Assembly: GCF_028389875.1 (NCBI RefSeq)
Contig: NC_084668.1
Span: 27,634,993-27,698,992, forward strand
Length of the DNA stretch: 64,000 nt
Origin: Rhea pennata
Taxonomy: Eukaryota; Chordata; Aves; Rheiformes; Rheidae
Reading direction: 5' to 3'
Below the pieces are notes generated by a model. That model saw nothing but the letters and a program-made list of their open reading frames with translations. It did no database searches and had not been told where the DNA came from. Below, piece by piece: positions 59,431-64,000 of the stretch. Both the position numbers and the translations under genes were made by a program. Each line of letters opens with the position of its first letter. The first letter of the stretch is position 1.

Positions 59431-62400
59431 TGTTTAAGGAAAGAGGAACAGAGTAACTATTGAAGCAATCAGGATGAGGTGCTCACTGCAGATTTCTTTT
59501 CCCCCTCTTCTGATTTTGAAAGCAAATATCCACAGTGCTGTTCTGCGCCGTGCTGTGAATGTAATACTGTTTAGAAACGCAGTCTCCTTCCAGTTAAACT
59601 GAAAACTTAACTACCAAAGAACTGAGTATATAACTCCATGAAACAGTGGATTTAATCGGTGGTGGAATTCAGAGTTGTAACTTTTTTCTTAGCTATTTCT
59701 CTGTAATACTCTATGACCATTGTAGCTGCATACCTAAGAGCAGATGTTCACACTTAGCTCGTCTTTTGATCAAGTATTTCCCCTCCACCCTATTGCGAAG
59801 GTCCTGCAGGTAAGAGATGCGGATGCAGTTGGTGTTGGGTAACAGAACGATGACCCCCAGAATCTAAATTTCGTAGTAATTCTTGGAAGCGACGAAGGAA
59901 AAGCTAGCTGACAGCTCTCAAAGCTGCTTGTGGTGCAAACTCGCCGATGTCCGGCGGTAACCTAAGCAGCGGCTCTGGAGGAACACTTAATGACTCTTAC
60001 CTGGTGGTAACCCCAGCAACTAGACTTTAAATATATAGGCTTTCATTGCAATTTCAAAGTATTCCTTTTCTACCTTAAAGCTTTTTCATATTGAGATAAT
60101 TACTCATTTTCCTGCTTATATATTTCCTTCTATTTGTGATAACAACAAAATTGATTCTTAATGATAATTATAGTAGTAGCTAGAGGCTCTAAAGAAGACT
60201 TAAGGGCTTCACCATCCCTTCACAAAAGGCAAATGTCAAAGTAGATGAGAGGGGCAGAAGGGACAAAACACACAGAGTTGAATTAACCTGTGTCAGACTG
60301 TATAGCAGAAAAGCTGGGAAAATCCTCAAATCTGCTGCTAAAGACCCAGGGCTCTGACTTGTGTTGGCTGAGCAAACAGCCGTAGCAGCTCAAGGTGTTA
60401 CTCTGCTTCCACGAGATGACATCTCGTTCCCAAACGTGCCCCTCAACATGAACTGCTCCACCAGAGGTGCAAGCACAAGCCGCAGGCCTGTGAAATGGGG
60501 GGGCCAGGGCTCACGTGTGCATCTTGCCCGCCCCGGTGGTGCTGCGTTCTTGAAGAAGTGGCAGCGTGGAGGGGTTCGATTTTGCGCGCTGTCTGTCGTC
60601 TTTCCAGCAGTGATCGTTGAAGCAAGCAGGGTAGAAGAAACAGCAGGATCAGGGTGTCAAAGCATGCCAGCCGTGAACACGATCCTTTAGGCTCGTCCTT
60701 TCCTCTCTTGCTGTTTTTATCTGGTTGTATGAACAATATTTAGGATCTGTTGAGCTGTGAAACTCCACAGACAAATGAAAAGCTTCATGCAAATATAATT
60801 GTTTTAATAGCATAATAACTTTCATTTGCTTTGACTTACCAAGCTTTCCTTGTAATTAAGGGTGAAGTCTTCCACCCAGTGTTTATATCAGGACAGTGAG
60901 CGGGATTTTTATTTGTCTATTTGAAAATTTGTTCTAAAGTCTCTTAACTTGTTTTACAAGTCAGTGGCACAAAATGGCTTTTGTGGAATTACTGCTGTAA
61001 ATAAAGAGAGAATCAGTCCTATCTGGAGAATGAGATCTCAGAATAGGCTTTACTGTGAACTCACCCTATTAGACAAAATCTGGTCTAAAAATGATTAAAA
61101 AATACACCCTATACTCACGAAGGGCTCCGTTATCCTCCTGGATATTTATGAAAAGCACTCAGAGTGAACAGTGTGTACATATCTGAAGGTTGATTTGATC
61201 CTTAGGCAAGTTATGCCTATTTTGGGTTTCAGGATGTACTCAAAGGATTGTTCTGTGTTGAGTTGTTTTGTTAAAATACTGCAAAAGCAAAGCAAAGAAG
61301 GGATTTCCCACTGTGAAAGGCCAGCTTCTCCTTGACTGTTTATGCTGACTGGCAAATTCTGCTTCATGCCCAAATGCAAACCTTTCATCTTGTAATGTAT
61401 TTAACACACAAAACAGTTCTTTTCAGTGCAATCATACAGGTAAGTACAGAAAGTTTCTTGCGTTTTGTAAATTCTATTTTACAATTAGTAAAATGGATGG
61501 GGATTGCAGAGGCTCAGTCCGGTGTCTGGGAGGGAAGCCAGCTTCCAGAGGCCCTGCCGTGCGGGGAGGAGACCCGCTCCCACCGCGCTTGAAGATGCAA
61601 AGTGAGATCTAACTGTTTCAGCGGGGTGGAATTTGGCTGTAAGTCTCTTAGGTTTCCGTGGAGCAATTGCCCCTAACGCTAGCGAGCCTGCAAGTGCAGG
61701 AATTGGTTACGGATCCCGTCAGAATCCCACTATGTTCGTTGTGTAATTTGAGGGGACTGTGGTGGGAGCAATAGCTTACAGTGCGCACGCTGTTCCGCTG
61801 CTGGAGACCAAAACCACTTAGACTTTCCTGAAAACCGTCGTGCGCAGAATGACTGAGCTTAGCTCCTGCTGGTGTAACACTAACAGTGAAAATAAGGTCT
61901 TGCCACAGTGTCTTTGTATCCTGCTCTATTGTTTTAGCTGTGTAGCAGTATTTTATTTATTTATTTATTTATTTAAGGTATTACCAAAGACCTTGCATTT
62001 GAAGAGCACAGGTGCTTCCAATTGCTATCTGTTTTGGGATTCCTCCTCTGTCTTCTGCCTCTTTGTGATATTAGAAGAACAACGATCTTCTGGAAATCAG
62101 GACAAACTGGATGCTCAGCTGCTGACAAAAATCAGATGTTGCCCTTTCTTGGCATCAGTAGTTCTGTTAGAAAAGAGATTTTCAGCATGTAATTACTGCT
62201 ATGGGTGTTGTGTCACTTAGGGTCATATAAAATGCTTGGAGGAAAGAGAGGGGGCAGGAAAAAAAGGACTAATGTAGGTTTAGAGTGTATTATCGGGAAG
62301 TTATGTGCTGGATGGCCTAAAAGGAGCAAATGGTCAGCTTTAGCAATAACAGCTCCTGGGGGAACTATATCTTTGCTTCCCGATTACATATGAAGAATTT

Positions 62401-64000
62401 GCACCATGCTAATCATTTTCTCAAATGATTCATAATTACCTCCCACAGTAAACCAAAACTACGAAAAAATTGCTATTTCCTTAAATCTGTAGATTAATTT
62501 CAAGTCCTGCTAGCATTTCTGTTAATGAAAGCAAAGCCTGCCTGCACAAGACACCTGACTTTTGGGGAGGAGGGAAGATTATACTTTGAAGAGTAGAGGG
62601 GGGTTGCATTCTATTGCTCTTTCTCTTTTTCTTCTATTTTAATCTCTTTTTGTTCAAGCTGATAGCAGGATTCTGTCCTTGTCCTTCATGTTTGTCTCTG
62701 GAGAGCAGCATATACCATTTCTGTGCTATTTTTGTTCCTTCCTCCCGGTAATCTGCGGGTACTCTCAGCCTAAATTGGGTCACCTTGAGGATTAAATAAT
62801 GGCAGTACAGGAATCCATTTCTGGAAGAAAGTCAGTTGGTTTCTTCTTTTGGTTTGTTTTACCGAAGTGGGGGAAAAAGGAGAAGCTTTTTCCCTCTGGA
62901 GGAGATTCTTGAGGAGCTTTTTGTCTTTGGTGCTCTTGAACTGTATATAAAGGTCTCAGATACTGGATGCATCTCTTTCACATTCATAGAATAACTAATC
63001 TTATTCCCTTGATTGTTTTACCATATGTTAATGGATAAGTGATTAGAAGTGGCTTTATATCACAAGATGCAACAAGGTTTCTTATCTGAATATCTACTGG
63101 TTGGCAAAAAAAGTACCACTTTGTATGTGGAAAGGAATTGCATTGGCTATACTGCTCTAGCTATGAGAAGACTTTCCGCCTGCATCATCTTATTTAGCTT
63201 ATTTGGGTGTAAAAGTTCCTTCATGGAAACGGATGATTTATTATAACCGCATGTTTATGGCCCTGCTTTCCCTAGGTTAGGTGATTGAATGTGTCCAAGT
63301 AATGGCTTGGGTTGTTGGCCATCTGTTAAAATGCAGCGATGCACGTATGCCCAGAAGAGAGCACGGTCCAAGCCTGCTACTCCCTCACAGTGACCTGGCA
63401 CTTGATACATCAGCCTGTTCAGCCAGTCTGAGATTTTTTTGTTATTTCAATGGTCTTTGGATCCCTTTGAGAATAATCTTTGAAGAAGAGTTCAGCTGAT
63501 GAGCAATTGCTTTCTGCTGCTGAGAAAGAATATCAGTTAGGTATGTATAATATATATTTTATATATGTATTGCACATATATGAAGCATGGAAATCTATTT
63601 GGAAATAGTGTGCAAATCTTGGCAAGCAGCCAGAGCAAATCTAAGAAAATACAGGTATTTCTTTCTCCAGCTAGCTGGGCAGTGTTTGGTACTCAGGTCT
63701 CCTCTGGGCAATTAGGAATACCCTTAGCAGCAGTAGAACTGTAGTTCAGCATATTTATTTCTCGATCATCCCTAGCTCTAAATTTGTCTTGCAGCAACAG
63801 TGCTGTGTGCTGAGACTCAAGTGCGGTTTTCCACCTCCATAACCACAATGATGTCTATTCTAATGAAACACTTTGTGTACTTAATACTTTTGTTTTGGGA
63901 TATGAAGTCATCAGCAGGACTGGAGCCCAGTTCTCCAGCCTCCCAGCAGTGTGCTTTACTAATATAAGTCCAAACTGACATTTTGCAGCTCAGGTGAGCC
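59431..64000. other. intergenic, no recognised gene
   Basis: Mixed composition, with mildly CpG-richer patches near 60370-60690 and 61500-61860. It has a TTTA repeat (61952-61975), a 17-bp palindrome (60411-60427) and a TATA-like TATATAAAG near 62943. Open frames at 60361-60690 (109 codons) and 61840-62220 (126 codons) are not recognised and the latter runs through the TTTA repeat. Confidence 0.7.
61952..61975. repeat. (TTTA)6 microsatellite
   Basis: Tandem TTTA units in intergenic DNA. Confidence 0.9.

Noticed and set aside
41140..64000. Search for the first exon of ZNF804A
   Set aside because: No frame resembling its conserved N-terminal MECYYIVISSTHL-type start is present; the gene is expected far to the right.
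1..64000. CRISPR arrays, operons, tRNA or rRNA genes
   Set aside because: The window is vertebrate nuclear DNA; no regularly spaced repeats or cloverleaf genes were seen.

Overview
This window looks like nuclear DNA from a bird, or less likely another sauropsid. It has long introns with GT/AG boundaries, CpG-island promoters, and interspersed repeats that are nearly all CR1 LINE fragments, one of them fairly fresh. Three protein-coding genes are recognisable from their exons: NCKAP1, DUSP19 and NUP35. They are adjacent in the same order in other amniotes, including human 2q32. I cannot name the species from the sequence.

Layout: 1-10914 is the 5' end of NCKAP1 on the minus strand (coding exon 1 at 10807-10914, a 10.4-kb first intron, coding exon 2 at 334-444; the rest lies beyond the left edge). 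A strong CpG island covers its start (about 10380-11180). From 11180 to 24600 is intergenic DNA with decayed CR1 fragments and microsatellites. DUSP19 runs on the plus strand from a CpG island at about 24620, with four coding exons (24877-31457) encoding 215 residues. NUP35 follows in the same orientation from another CpG island (about 32640-33380), with nine coding exons (33116-40539) encoding 324 residues and a strong poly(A) site near 41130. The remaining 23 kb holds no recognisable gene and appears to be the start of the gene-poor interval that follows NUP35 in other amniotes. It contains one isolated CpG-rich block with splice-donor-like sites (about 58690-59430).

The three genes do not form a functional unit: NCKAP1 is a WAVE regulatory complex subunit (actin), DUSP19 is an atypical dual-specificity phosphatase tied to JNK signalling, and NUP35 is an inner-ring nucleoporin. 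All three look intact as far as they are visible, with key residues present.

I found no convincing undescribed system. The leads most worth checking are the CpG-rich block in the desert, a possible second promoter/first exon upstream of NUP35, the 14-C run serving as the polypyrimidine tract of NUP35 exon 8, a short ORF with an ideal start context and hydrophobic leader in the NCKAP1-DUSP19 spacer, and a triple hairpin in DUSP19 intron 3. All splice junctions were placed by eye from GT/AG, reading phase and remembered protein homology; none was computed.
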